DNA of 64,000 nt from Clostridia bacterium (GTDB taxonomy: Bacteria > Bacillota > Clostridia > Christensenellales > Aristaeellaceae): contig JAFYVB010000038.1 of NCBI GenBank assembly GCA_017549335.1, forward strand, positions 1 to 64,000, given 5' to 3'. Below, piece by piece: positions 7,362 to 15,109 of the stretch. Below the pieces are notes generated by a model. That model had not been told where the DNA came from and searched no databases. It saw only the letters and a program-made list of their open reading frames with translations. Made by a program: the position numbers and the translations under genes. Numbering within the stretch: position 1 is the stretch's first letter; the number at the start of each line of letters is the position of its first letter.

Positions 7362-10217
7362 TTATTTGTAGGTCACAGTCAGCACGGGCTCGTAGCTTGA
7401 TCCCTTGCCGTAAAAACGGGTGTAAGCGTTGGACCAGTTGTCAGGGCCGTAATTGGAGCGGGGCTCGTATACGCCGATGGCTTCGCCGGCCTGAATGCTG
7501 CTCATCAGATCGGTCACGTCAAAGGAGGCTTCGGCTTCACGCTTCAGGCTGCCCTTGGGATAGGTGGAGGACGGCGTGAAGGTGGGCGAATAGGTGCTGT
7601 TGAAGGCGTTTTCCTTCAGTGCGACCTTGCCCAGATACACGTTAACGGCATTGGACCAACCGCCCGAAGAGCGGCGCAGGGTAAGCTTGGCGCTGACGAT
7701 GGTCTTGTTTGCCAGCTCGGCGGCAGCCGATGCAAACCACATGGCGCCGATACGCCAGTTGTTCATGCCCGAGGTGTATTCGCCGTAGCGTCCCTGATAG
7801 AATTCGGTGGTGGAGGTATCCTGCTTGCGGGATTCGCCGTACAGATAGGTACAGTGCTTGCTGATGGCGAAGGAACGTGTCACCTGTGCGGGGGCAACAT
7901 AGGTCATGCCGCCGGCCTTGGAAGGGGCGTTGTAGGTGATCAGCGTGGCGCTGGTGTTGCCGTTGTTGCCGTTTGCGCTCATGGGGGAGGAGCCGAAGAT
8001 CACCCCGTGGGAGCCGTAAACCGCCACAACGCCGTATTGCAGGTTGGCGTTGGAGGAAGCGGAGGTGCTGCCGGAGCCTCCGATGCAGTTCAGGCAGGTG
8101 AAGGTGGTGGCATTGGTATAAATCGCCTGCGTGGAGGCGTATTCCACACAGCATTCGCGCATCATGACGTTGCTGGCGGTGCAGTGAACAACGGTGGCTG
8201 TGCCCACGACGCTGGCAGATCTGCCGCGGAAACCGCTGAGCTGCAGTGATTTGAGATTAACGTAACGGCAGGCTTCGATTTGCACGGTGTAGGAATTGGC
8301 GGTGGAGGCGTAGATGGCGGCGTTTCCCAGCGCTTCGGTGGATATGGAAACGTAATCGCAGCAGCTGATGGATAGAGTGCCGCAGATGCGTACGCCCTCT
8401 TCCAGGTAAATGGAGAGCTTTGCGCCCAGAAAGCCGCTGATGGTAATGTCTTCCTCGTATGTTCCGGCAGGCACGGTCAGCAGGGTATGGCGCGCCAGAT
8501 ACTTGGGTAAGGCATTGAGGGATTTCTGAATACCGCCTTTCCATTCTGCGGTGGCAGAATGGTGGGAGAGCACCACGTTGGGCGCCGAAAAATGTTCGGT
8601 TACAGCCACGCGACGGGCGGAGAGCCCCTCCGGATCAAGGGACATGATCTCGTCGCCGTCCTCAACACCGCGGATCTCAAGATCATTGGTAGCAATGTTG
8701 ATTTCACCGCCCACCATGTTGATGGCGTCCTGCGTCAGTTCCATGTGGCTGTTGCTGCCGTCCAGCTTGCCGGCCAGCATCAAAACGGCGGCGTTGGAGC
8801 TCAATTCCAGTCCTGTGCCGAAATCATCGGTCACTTTGGAGGCGCTGATGCTCTTGTCCGAAAGCACGCCGCCATCGATGCTGTCGTCATTTTCGCTGAG
8901 GCTGTCAGCCAGCTGATTGAGTGCGCGGACGATGGAAAATTCCGTGCCGCCTACGATCAGCCGATCGGTATTCAGCTTGCCTGAGGTTACGCTGTCGGCA
9001 GACAGATCGCCGATCACGCCGCTTTCGGAGGTGATGGCGCCCAGCTGAATGTGATCGGCTGTGATACTGCGGGCGGTGATCTTTTCGGCATCCACCGCGC
9101 CTGCTGCGATGTGGCGGGCGGAGATGATGCCGTCCGTCAGCGCGGCAGAGGTGATTTTGCCGGAGGAGGTGATGATGCGCGGCAGGCTGACGCCGCCGTT
9201 TTCCATATCGCAGGAGATGTGCAGGGAAACAGCAGGATCCACCGTCAGCTGACGGGATAAGATCCACAGGGTATGCGTGTTTCCCGTCAGGTCGGTAAGC
9301 GTTGCAAATGTGCCTGTTTCAAGGGAAATATCGCTCTCTGCCGTCATGGAGAAGGGGGTAAAGGACAGCCCCGAAAGCCCGCGGCAGAGATTGTTCGTCA
9401 GAGAGCGCAATTCGCTGCTGCCGCTGCGGAACAGCGGGTTGTCATCGATGGTCAGGGTGTTATCCGCGCCGTAGGGGAGAGTGGGATCCAGGATGGCTTC
9501 GGTATATGCGCCCTCCTTTGCGCCGCGGGGGAATACGCGTAGACGGTTAAAGACGAAGGGTGTGTCGCCGAGCTTCAGTTCATAGGCATTTTCGGCCTGA
9601 AAAGCGCGGGAAACGCTTTGCTTCAGCGGGGTGAGCGTCAATTTGCCCTCCCTCGACCACCTTGCAAAGCAGCCCATGGCGCCTGCGGTATAGGCAAGCG
9701 CCCGGCGCAGTGTGCAGCCTTCGCCCCAGGAGGGACGGGCGGTAATAAGGATATCGGCATTGCAGAGGGGCGTTCCCGTAACGGTGCAGCCTGCCTTTGA
9801 TGCGATGGACGCCAGAATTTCAGACAGCGTACAGGGATAGGTGAGCGTGTCGGTGAAAACGCCTGCGAATCGGTGCAGCAGCGGGTCATAGCCCGACAAA
9901 AGGATGCTGTCGCCGCCTTCGCTGCTTTCCGCCCCGGATATGATGAAGCAGCCGATTTTTTCACCGTTTTCGCTGTTTTCAAGTTCAACGGTGGCGCCGC
10001 GGAGCGTGCGCTCACCAAGCAGCGCTCCGCCCCGCTGCCATGCGCCGTCCGGGCTGAAAAGCGTGAGCGTATAATAGCTGCTGATGGCGCTGCCAAGCAG
10101 CATATCGCCGCCTGATACGCCGTCGCTGAGCGAAAAGGAAAGGATATCGCCGTCGCTTAGTTCGTATGTATATCCCGAAAGCAGCGTGATTTTGGCGTGC
10201 AGGGGAAATTCACTCAT
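7362..10217 (-). CDS. Tail hub/fibre fusion protein with beta-helix
   Basis: At 951 residues it is the largest protein of the phage cluster. Residues 1-330 look like a tail-tip or hub domain. About 345-430 hold the repetitive linker (ISARHIAAGAVDAEKI, ARSITADHIQLGAITSE) seen in phage host-specificity proteins. About 545-745 are short beta-rich repeats resembling a right-handed beta-helix, as in pectate-lyase-like spikes. The last 190 residues resemble a DNRLRE-type beta-sandwich. It probably both closes the tail and recognises the host surface. The position just before the lysis genes fits this. Exact folds are inferred from pattern only. Confidence 0.7.
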   Translation of the reverse strand: MSEFPLHAKITLLSGYTYELSDGDILSFSLSDGVSGGDMLLGSAISSYYTLTLFSPDGAWQRGGALLGERTLRGATVELENSENGEKIGCFIISGAESSEGGDSILLSGYDPLLHRFAGVFTDTLTYPCTLSEILASIASKAGCTVTGTPLCNADILITARPSWGEGCTLRRALAYTAGAMGCFARWSREGKLTLTPLKQSVSRAFQAENAYELKLGDTPFVFNRLRVFPRGAKEGAYTEAILDPTLPYGADNTLTIDDNPLFRSGSSELRSLTNNLCRGLSGLSFTPFSMTAESDISLETGTFATLTDLTGNTHTLWILSRQLTVDPAVSLHISCDMENGGVSLPRIITSSGKITSAALTDGIISARHIAAGAVDAEKITARSITADHIQLGAITSESGVIGDLSADSVTSGKLNTDRLIVGGTEFSIVRALNQLADSLSENDDSIDGGVLSDKSISASKVTDDFGTGLELSSNAAVLMLAGKLDGSNSHMELTQDAINMVGGEINIATNDLEIRGVEDGDEIMSLDPEGLSARRVAVTEHFSAPNVVLSHHSATAEWKGGIQKSLNALPKYLARHTLLTVPAGTYEEDITISGFLGAKLSIYLEEGVRICGTLSISCCDYVSISTEALGNAAIYASTANSYTVQIEACRYVNLKSLQLSGFRGRSASVVGTATVVHCTASNVMMRECCVEYASTQAIYTNATTFTCLNCIGGSGSTSASSNANLQYGVVAVYGSHGVIFGSSPMSANGNNGNTSATLITYNAPSKAGGMTYVAPAQVTRSFAISKHCTYLYGESRKQDTSTTEFYQGRYGEYTSGMNNWRIGAMWFASAAAELANKTIVSAKLTLRRSSGGWSNAVNVYLGKVALKENAFNSTYSPTFTPSSTYPKGSLKREAEASFDVTDLMSSIQAGEAIGVYEPRSNYGPDNWSNAYTRFYGKGSSYEPVLTVTYK

Positions 10218-10230
10218 GGGATCCCTCCTT

Positions 10231-10590
10231 TCAGCATTCCATGAAGGTCATTTCAACGCCTGTCCATACCGGAGTATCGTCGCTGCGGACGCGCTGCAGA
10301 TGGATGCGCCTGTCCATGGAATAGGCCGTGATCTCCAGTATTTCTCCCGTAAGCGGATCGGGAAAGGACAGCGGGAAATGCCTGTTTTCGGTGACGGCGG
10401 ACAACAGAGAAGAAAGCGCATCCTTTTCAAGATACGCCCAGTAAACGGTGATACGGCGCTTAAGTCCCTTGCGGGAAACATGGGCGGCACCGTCCAGCGT
10501 GTGCCGGACGGAAAGCAGCGCATCCTCAAACTGCACGTTCAAAGAGGCGGGGGCGGGCGGCGTATATCCGCCCACGGTGATGATCGTCAT
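10231..10590 (-). CDS. Small phage tail protein (DUF6711-like)
   Basis: A 119-residue protein opening MTIITVGGYTPPAPASL, resembling DUF6711-type phage proteins that lie between the tape measure and the tail tip. The position suggests a distal-tail or adaptor role. A GGAGGAAATT ribosome site precedes the ATG. The family assignment is from resemblance only and no catalytic features are visible. Confidence 0.55.
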   Translation of the reverse strand: MTIITVGGYTPPAPASLNVQFEDALLSVRHTLDGAAHVSRKGLKRRITVYWAYLEKDALSSLLSAVTENRHFPLSFPDPLTGEILEITAYSMDRRIHLQRVRSDDTPVWTGVEMTFMEC

Positions 10591-10602
10591 AATTTCCTCC
10601 TT

Positions 10603-11025
10603 TTACAGCAGACTGTAAGAGCCCTCCGAAACGGACTGGCGGCGCAGCCTGCCGATGACGGCCTGGGCCACTTTTTGCCCATCTACGTACACGGGGACGG
10701 TGACGCGGATGGAGGAAGCCATTTTATCGGCGGCTTTTTGCAGTGCACCCGAGAGCGCTTTTTGCGATTGCGTAAGGGAACGGGAAAACTGAGCTTCATG
10801 GCTTAAAACAGCCTGCGACAGCGTATGTCCCGCCCCTGAAAGGGCACGGGAGATGGCTTCGTCTGCAGCAACGGTCAGGCGCAGCTGCAGATCGGACAGG
10901 GAAGGGAAGGAAACGGCTTCCCCTTCCCGCAGCCTGTCAAGCCGGGTTTCAAGGGCGTTGAGGTCGCTGAGAAGAGAACGGGCGTCGGCCTCAAAACGCA
11001 CGGTCATGGTATCAAGCGTTGACAT
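10603..11025 (-). CDS. Short tape-measure-like tail protein
   Basis: A 140-residue, largely helical protein. The middle is rich in Ala, Ser and Gln, and it ends in VPVYVDGQKVAQAVIGRLRR, a segment typical of tape-measure C-termini. It sits in the tape-measure position, directly after the tail chaperone. The ATG at 11025 is used because CAAGGAGGACT precedes it. Normal siphophage tape measures are several hundred to over a thousand residues; if this protein sets tail length at the usual roughly 1.5 angstrom per residue, the tail would be only about 20 nm. It could alternatively be a remnant, but the frame is intact. Confidence 0.55.
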   Translation of the reverse strand: MSTLDTMTVRFEADARSLLSDLNALETRLDRLREGEAVSFPSLSDLQLRLTVAADEAISRALSGAGHTLSQAVLSHEAQFSRSLTQSQKALSGALQKAADKMASSIRVTVPVYVDGQKVAQAVIGRLRRQSVSEGSYSLL

Positions 11026-11512
11026 GAGTAGTCCTCCTTGCAAAGGCGGTGAGAACGGATTTCATAGCGTCATCCGTCATGGAAGCAGGGGCGGCGGAGG
11101 AAAAATGCGCGCGGGCGAGAAAGGCATTGAGCTCGCGGTTGATCTGGGCAAGCGTCATGTGCTCGAGCCGCTGCGTATCCTGCATGCCTGCGCGGGCTGC
11201 GCTGTCCATCAGCCTGTTAAGCTGCGACAGGGTGATCCCCTCGCGGGGGAAACCGCTTTCGTGAAAGGCGAGGCACAGCTTGTCGTACAAAAGCGGAGTG
11301 TTTTCGGCAGTGTCGAAAAGCGATGCCGCCTGCTTTACGGTAAGGCTTGGATGCTGAGGACACAGCGCACAGTACAAAAGCATTTTTGCACCCTTTTCGC
11401 CGCTGCAAAAAAGGGAACGGAAAGGCTCGCTGCTCATCTGCTGCCCGCGTAAAAGGGACTGCGCCGTGAACTTGAGCTCATAGGTGCGGCCTGCGATTTC
11501 AATGAACTGCAT
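11012..11512 (-). CDS. Tail assembly chaperone candidate
   Basis: A 166-residue protein beginning MQFIEIAGRTYELKFTAQSL, a start typical of the gpG/GP13-type tail assembly chaperones that lie between the tube and tape-measure genes. The rest is helical. It abuts the tail-tube gene by one base and overlaps the tape-measure start by 14. I see no separate frameshift-extended reading frame of the kind that gives gpGT-type fusions in other phages. Confidence 0.6.
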   Translation of the reverse strand: MQFIEIAGRTYELKFTAQSLLRGQQMSSEPFRSLFCSGEKGAKMLLYCALCPQHPSLTVKQAASLFDTAENTPLLYDKLCLAFHESGFPREGITLSQLNRLMDSAARAGMQDTQRLEHMTLAQINRELNAFLARAHFSSAAPASMTDDAMKSVLTAFARRTTHVNA

Positions 11513-11904
11513 CAGGCGAAGACCACCTGACCCACGGCGCGCAAAACACAGGAAAAGGCGATGGCGCCGTCCACCTGTGCAGCGCCCAGCGCATGGGATT
11601 TGACAAGAGCGGGGAACGTGACGGTCATGCCATCGGGAAAGGTGATGATCACGGTGCCGGATTCGCCGCTGGTATACGCGTCACGCAGCGCATTCTGACC
11701 GGCCTCATCCTTCACATGAAAGCCGCCCAGCTTGATCTCGCCTGCGTCCTTGGCGCCCTGAATAAATTCCTTGCAGCCGTTTTCGCTTTGCAGGGTGGTC
11801 ACGTCGATCAGCTCGCTGTCGCAGCTGATCTCGCTGATGGACGAGAGCGTGCCCACGGGGGTGCCGTTAAAAGTAAGTGTGGTTCCGAGAGATTTGGTAG
11901 CCAT
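11512..11904 (-). CDS. Major tail tube protein
   Basis: A 130-residue beta-rich protein starting MATKSLGTTLTFNGTPVG and containing SEISCDSELIDVTTL, the pattern of the phage tail-tube family (lambda gpV-like). Tube proteins stack as hexameric rings around the tape measure. An AAAGGAGG site lies just before the ATG. It is followed directly by the chaperone gene, as in other siphophages. Confidence 0.75.
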   Translation of the reverse strand: MATKSLGTTLTFNGTPVGTLSSISEISCDSELIDVTTLQSENGCKEFIQGAKDAGEIKLGGFHVKDEAGQNALRDAYTSGESGTVIITFPDGMTVTFPALVKSHALGAAQVDGAIAFSCVLRAVGQVVFA

Positions 11905-11916
11905 AATGAGCCTCCT

Positions 11917-12276
11917 TTACTGGGTGAGAATGTTGTGATTGTCGCACAGCGCGCGGTAGCGCATGACGCGGCGGTGTGCGCGGGAATCGTCATCAAAAAG
12001 ATCACAGCAATAGCTGCGGCTGAAGCCCAGCTCCCGCATTTTTTCGTCTGCCGCTGCGGAAAGCGAATGGGCGATCTCCGGGGACAGGGCATAGATCTCC
12101 AGCGTGTATTCGATCTCATGCAGATAGGCTTTGCCGTCCGCACGGGCGTGCACGTCATTTCCGGATTCGAAGAAGATCAGGCAGGGAAACTGCGTCATGA
12201 CGGCGGGGTGATGATAGGAAACGAGGGTATGCACTTCTTGAAGTGCGGAAAAAACATATTCCGATAATTCGGGCAA
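11917..12276 (-). CDS. Tail terminator/completion protein candidate
   Basis: A 119-residue protein that begins at a TTG codon at 12276, supported by the AAGGAGGTT ribosome site six to seven bases upstream. Its length, mixed alpha/beta character and place between the gp10-like protein and the tail tube match tail-terminator (DUF3168-like) proteins. Two adjacent cysteines (SYCCDLF) are unexplained. Upstream is a 275-bp non-coding block with inverted repeats, the only sizeable gap in the cluster. Confidence 0.5.
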   Translation of the reverse strand: MPELSEYVFSALQEVHTLVSYHHPAVMTQFPCLIFFESGNDVHARADGKAYLHEIEYTLEIYALSPEIAHSLSAAADEKMRELGFSRSYCCDLFDDDSRAHRRVMRYRALCDNHNILTQ

Positions 12277-12304
12277 AATGAACCTCCTTTCTTATACAAA
12301 AAAA

Positions 12305-12546
12305 GCGGCGGATATGCTCCGCCGCCCAGATTGCTGATAAAGCCAGCAAACGCAAAAAATCCTTCGAAAGATGAAAAACTTGAAGGATTTTTTGCTTGCA
12401 TCGTCAGCTTCGCCCGCAGCCCGCGGTCACTTACGTTTAGTAAGCTCCCTTGGCTGCGAGTTTGCTTTCTTGCCTTGCAGACTTTCTCAGCGTCCGGCAA
12501 AGCGTTGACTTTGTCAACACTTTGAGCGGCGGATATGCTCCGCCGC
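12305..12546. repeat. Intergenic repeat block bounded by two identical hairpins
   Basis: Two identical 21-nt copies of GCGGCGGATATGCTCCGCCG+C sit at 12305-12325 and 12526-12546 and each can fold (GCGGCGGA/TCCGCCGC). Between them are further small palindromes: AAATCCTTC/GAAGGATTT near 12357-12380, CTTAC/GTAAG near 12430-12444 and GTTGACTTTGTCAAC near 12503-12517. No supported gene lies inside. It looks like a REP/MITE-like insertion between two phage connector genes. Confidence 0.65.
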
Positions 12547-12551
12547 TCATT

Positions 12552-12866
12552 TCAGTGATTCAGTTTTTGAGTGAAAAACGCTTTTTGTGCTTTGAAAGCG
12601 GGATGAAGGTAAGGCCTGGGGGGCATACGTGAAGTGCCGTGCTCCACGTATGCCGCATGGGGATTATCCGCATAGACGCTGCCTGAAACGAAGCCTTCTT
12701 TTTCCTCTGCACTGCCGAAAATGCAATCGCGCAGGTGTCCGCCGTCGCTGCCGTCACCGTAAGGCGCCAGCTGCTTGGCAGATTGTAATGTGCGCTGCAC
12801 ACAGCTTGTCACAGCGGAAAGCATCCTTGCCTGCAGGCGTTTTTTGAAATCCTCAATGCCGTTCAT
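12552..12866 (-). CDS. HK97 gp10-like head-tail joining protein
   Basis: A 104-residue protein with the HK97-gp10 signature pattern: an amphipathic N-terminus, then APYGDGSDGGHLRDCI, NPHAAYVEHGTSRMPPRPY and PAFKAQ. The YVEHGTS...PPRP motif is diagnostic of this family. The ATG at 12866 is chosen because it overlaps the preceding gene as ATGA; the longer frame to 12938 lacks support. Confidence 0.85.
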   Translation of the reverse strand: MNGIEDFKKRLQARMLSAVTSCVQRTLQSAKQLAPYGDGSDGGHLRDCIFGSAEEKEGFVSGSVYADNPHAAYVEHGTSRMPPRPYLHPAFKAQKAFFTQKLNH

Positions 12867-13186
12867 GGGAGAAGCCTTTCGAGCAGGGCACAGACGTGCA
12901 AGGGATACCTTGCGCAGTGGGTTGCGCGGAAAATGCATTGATCCTTTGCAAAACCGACGCCGTCTCCCGGCTTTATATCGCAGGAAAGGGGGAGGAGCAG
13001 CGTCATTTTCTCCTGGGCAATCATCCCGCTTTTGACGTCGCTGATCTGCCCGCCTTGGGGCTGCAGGCAGCCCATAACGGTTTGATGCGACGGCTCATAC
13101 GCCCATCCGATACCGCCAAAGCTGCCCTGCTTGGCGGAAGGACGGGAGATATACACCGTTTTGAGGGTGCGGCGGCGGAGATTCAC
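12863..13186 (-). CDS. Head closure/stopper protein candidate
   Basis: A 107-residue protein, rich in beta strands and turns (for example KPGDGVGFAKDQCIF), in the position of SPP1 gp16-like stoppers. It overlaps its neighbours on both sides by four bases. Stoppers seal the portal after packaging and dock the tail. Assignment rests on gene order more than on motif. Confidence 0.5.
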   Translation of the reverse strand: MNLRRRTLKTVYISRPSAKQGSFGGIGWAYEPSHQTVMGCLQPQGGQISDVKSGMIAQEKMTLLLPLSCDIKPGDGVGFAKDQCIFRATHCARYPLHVCALLERLLP

Positions 13187-13494
13187 AGCTTAACCGTCCG
13201 CATCAGCCGATAAGGCGTGAGCTGGGAGAGGATCTCCGCAGGCAGCGAATCCACCGTCATGGATATGCTGCCCTCCGTGCGGCTGCTTTCGCCCTCCATG
13301 CCCAAACGGTTGAAGAGCATGGTGGTCAGACGAAGCAGCGCGGGGATCAGCGCATCGGGCAGCTCGGTGCGATTCATGTAGGAGAGCATCAGCGCGTTGG
13401 CGTCAGCCAGCAGATCGCACAAAAGATCATCCTCTGCGGCGGCGTCCGCAGGCAGACGGCGGCGAAGACGCTCAAGCAGATCGGATTCGTTCAT
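13183..13494 (-). CDS. Head-tail adaptor (gp6-like)
   Basis: A 103-residue helical protein starting MNESDLLERLRRRLP, with DLLADANALMLSYMNR and ALLRLTTMLFNRLG, the arrangement of phage gp6/gp15-type adaptors that bind under the portal ring. It lies directly downstream of the capsid gene. Confidence is moderate because these proteins are short and diverse. Confidence 0.65.
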   Translation of the reverse strand: MNESDLLERLRRRLPADAAAEDDLLCDLLADANALMLSYMNRTELPDALIPALLRLTTMLFNRLGMEGESSRTEGSISMTVDSLPAEILSQLTPYRLMRTVKL

Positions 13495-13507
13495 AAGCGC
13501 CTCCCGA

Positions 13508-14614
13508 TCAGGCGATGGCCAGCGTCAGCGTCTTGACGGGCATATTCTTGTCATCCACCAGCAGCAGATGGCAGAAAGCGCCGTTGGCAGCGGTTTCTTC
13601 GGCGATGTCACGGCCTTCGGCGTAGGCTTCGCCGTACACACCTTCGTCCTCGGCAGAGGCGTTTACGGCGCATACCCAGCGGTAGCCGTTGGGGGCAGAC
13701 CATTCTTCGGGAACGGTGATCAGCAGCTTGCCGTCTTCGTTCTTTTCGGCATAGAAGCCTTTCTTCAGCGCGTTTTCGGTGAGGGACTGCAGACCGGTGA
13801 ACTGAGTCAGCGCCACCACCTTGCTGGCATCATACAGGTAGGGAACGCAGTGCAGGGAGGCGTAGATGTTATCGCGCATATATTCGGGCTCGCGTTCGAT
13901 TTCCACCAGCGCGCCCTGCTTGTTGACCAGACGCAGCGCGCCGGGCTTGACGATGAAGTAATTCTTTTCCTTCACCTGAGCGTTTTCGCGTACCTTGTTG
14001 GAAACAACGATCTCGCAGCCCCACACTTCGCCCTTGGCGCCGTGCATTACCAGATCTTCACCCATGTCGCCGCGGCCCACAAAATCGGGGTCCTTGCGCA
14101 GCGCAGCCAGACCCTTGGCGTCGGTGAGGAAAACCTTGCCGCCTTCGGCATCTTCGCCAAAGAGGGTGAGCGCATCGGCGATCACGTCGGCGCTGATCTC
14201 GCCCGTTACGCATTTGCGGGCGACGCCTACATCGTTAAGGCACTGGAACAGATCGTCGTCCACCGCGTGATCCAGAGCGTGAGCCAGCTGACGGCTGCCT
14301 TCGCCCACGGGATCGCCGTAGCCGGACAGGCGGGCTTCATCACTGATGGAGATGGCCTTGGCATACTTCTGCACGGTGACGGATTTCATGCTGGCGGTGA
14401 GCTGACCGGGGATGATCTGACCGTTTTCAGCTACCACGGCGGCCTTGCCGATGTAGGCAAAGACGGGGAACTTCAGCGTATCGCCGGGCTGACCCACCAG
14501 CGTGTCATCCTGCTCAGCCAGGGGAAGCAGGGTGATGCCGTCGCCCAGATTGGAATCGATCAGGGAAGAAACGACTTCGGGGATAATGAGATTGGAAGTG
14601 AGAGTAGTGGACAT
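13508..14614 (-). CDS. Major capsid protein (N4 gp56-like, HK97 fold)
   Basis: A 368-residue protein resembling the N4-gp56 family of major capsid proteins: it opens MSTTLTSNLIIPEVVSSL, followed by GDTLKFPVFAYIGKAAVV and AKAISISDEARLSGYGDP. Residues 1-275 match the core; the last 95 residues (from about ENALKKGFYAEK) look like an added surface domain. A CAGGAGG site precedes the ATG. The scaffold gene lies immediately upstream, as expected for capsids without an attached protease. Confidence 0.8.
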   Translation of the reverse strand: MSTTLTSNLIIPEVVSSLIDSNLGDGITLLPLAEQDDTLVGQPGDTLKFPVFAYIGKAAVVAENGQIIPGQLTASMKSVTVQKYAKAISISDEARLSGYGDPVGEGSRQLAHALDHAVDDDLFQCLNDVGVARKCVTGEISADVIADALTLFGEDAEGGKVFLTDAKGLAALRKDPDFVGRGDMGEDLVMHGAKGEVWGCEIVVSNKVRENAQVKEKNYFIVKPGALRLVNKQGALVEIEREPEYMRDNIYASLHCVPYLYDASKVVALTQFTGLQSLTENALKKGFYAEKNEDGKLLITVPEEWSAPNGYRWVCAVNASAEDEGVYGEAYAEGRDIAEETAANGAFCHLLLVDDKNMPVKTLTLAIA

Positions 14615-14629
14615 AAATAAACCTCCTGA

Positions 14630-15109
14630 TTATTTGCTTTGCCGGCGGTCGCGTTCATACAGCGCCGCCGCTTCCTGATAGGAAAGGGAACGGGGTTTGC
14701 GGCTTTTCTGAGGCAAAGGCGTAAGACCGGGCGCCTGACCGCGCAGGCGGGAGCGTACGCCCTCCTCCAAAGCCGAGCGGAAAGCGGATTCGGATACCGA
14801 CAGCGTTTGCGCCAGTGCGCCTTCGCTGCTTAAATCCAGAATGCCGATCAGCTGATCGGGCAACTGTCTTTCCCGCAGCGCGGACTGGGCTTTCAGCCGC
14901 ATTTCATGGGTTTTGAGCTGCTTTTCCTTTTCACGCAGGGCATTTTCTGCCTGCAGCCTTGCCTGCGATTCATTCTGCAGCGCGCTTTCATAGCGGTGCT
15001 TTTCTTCGTTCAGGCGGCTTTCCAGCATCTGCTGAACCTCTTCGGGGGTATAGCGCTTATCTTCACCGGCAGCGTCATCGGGGGATAAAAACGGTGCGAA
15101 ATCCATCAT
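14630..15109 (-). CDS. Capsid scaffolding protein (DUF4355-like)
   Basis: A 159-residue protein with an extended coiled coil at about residues 23-85 (EEVQQMLESRLNEEKHRYES and following) and a basic C-terminus (about 130-159). This is the usual design of phage scaffolds that guide procapsid assembly and then leave. Its ATG overlaps the portal stop codon. No protease domain is present. Confidence 0.75.
   Translation of the reverse strand: MMDFAPFLSPDDAAGEDKRYTPEEVQQMLESRLNEEKHRYESALQNESQARLQAENALREKEKQLKTHEMRLKAQSALRERQLPDQLIGILDLSSEGALAQTLSVSESAFRSALEEGVRSRLRGQAPGLTPLPQKSRKPRSLSYQEAAALYERDRRQSK

Noticed and set aside
12331..12525. Short open frames in the intergenic repeat block
   Set aside because: They run through palindromes and lack ribosome sites; the sequence behaves like a non-coding repeat.
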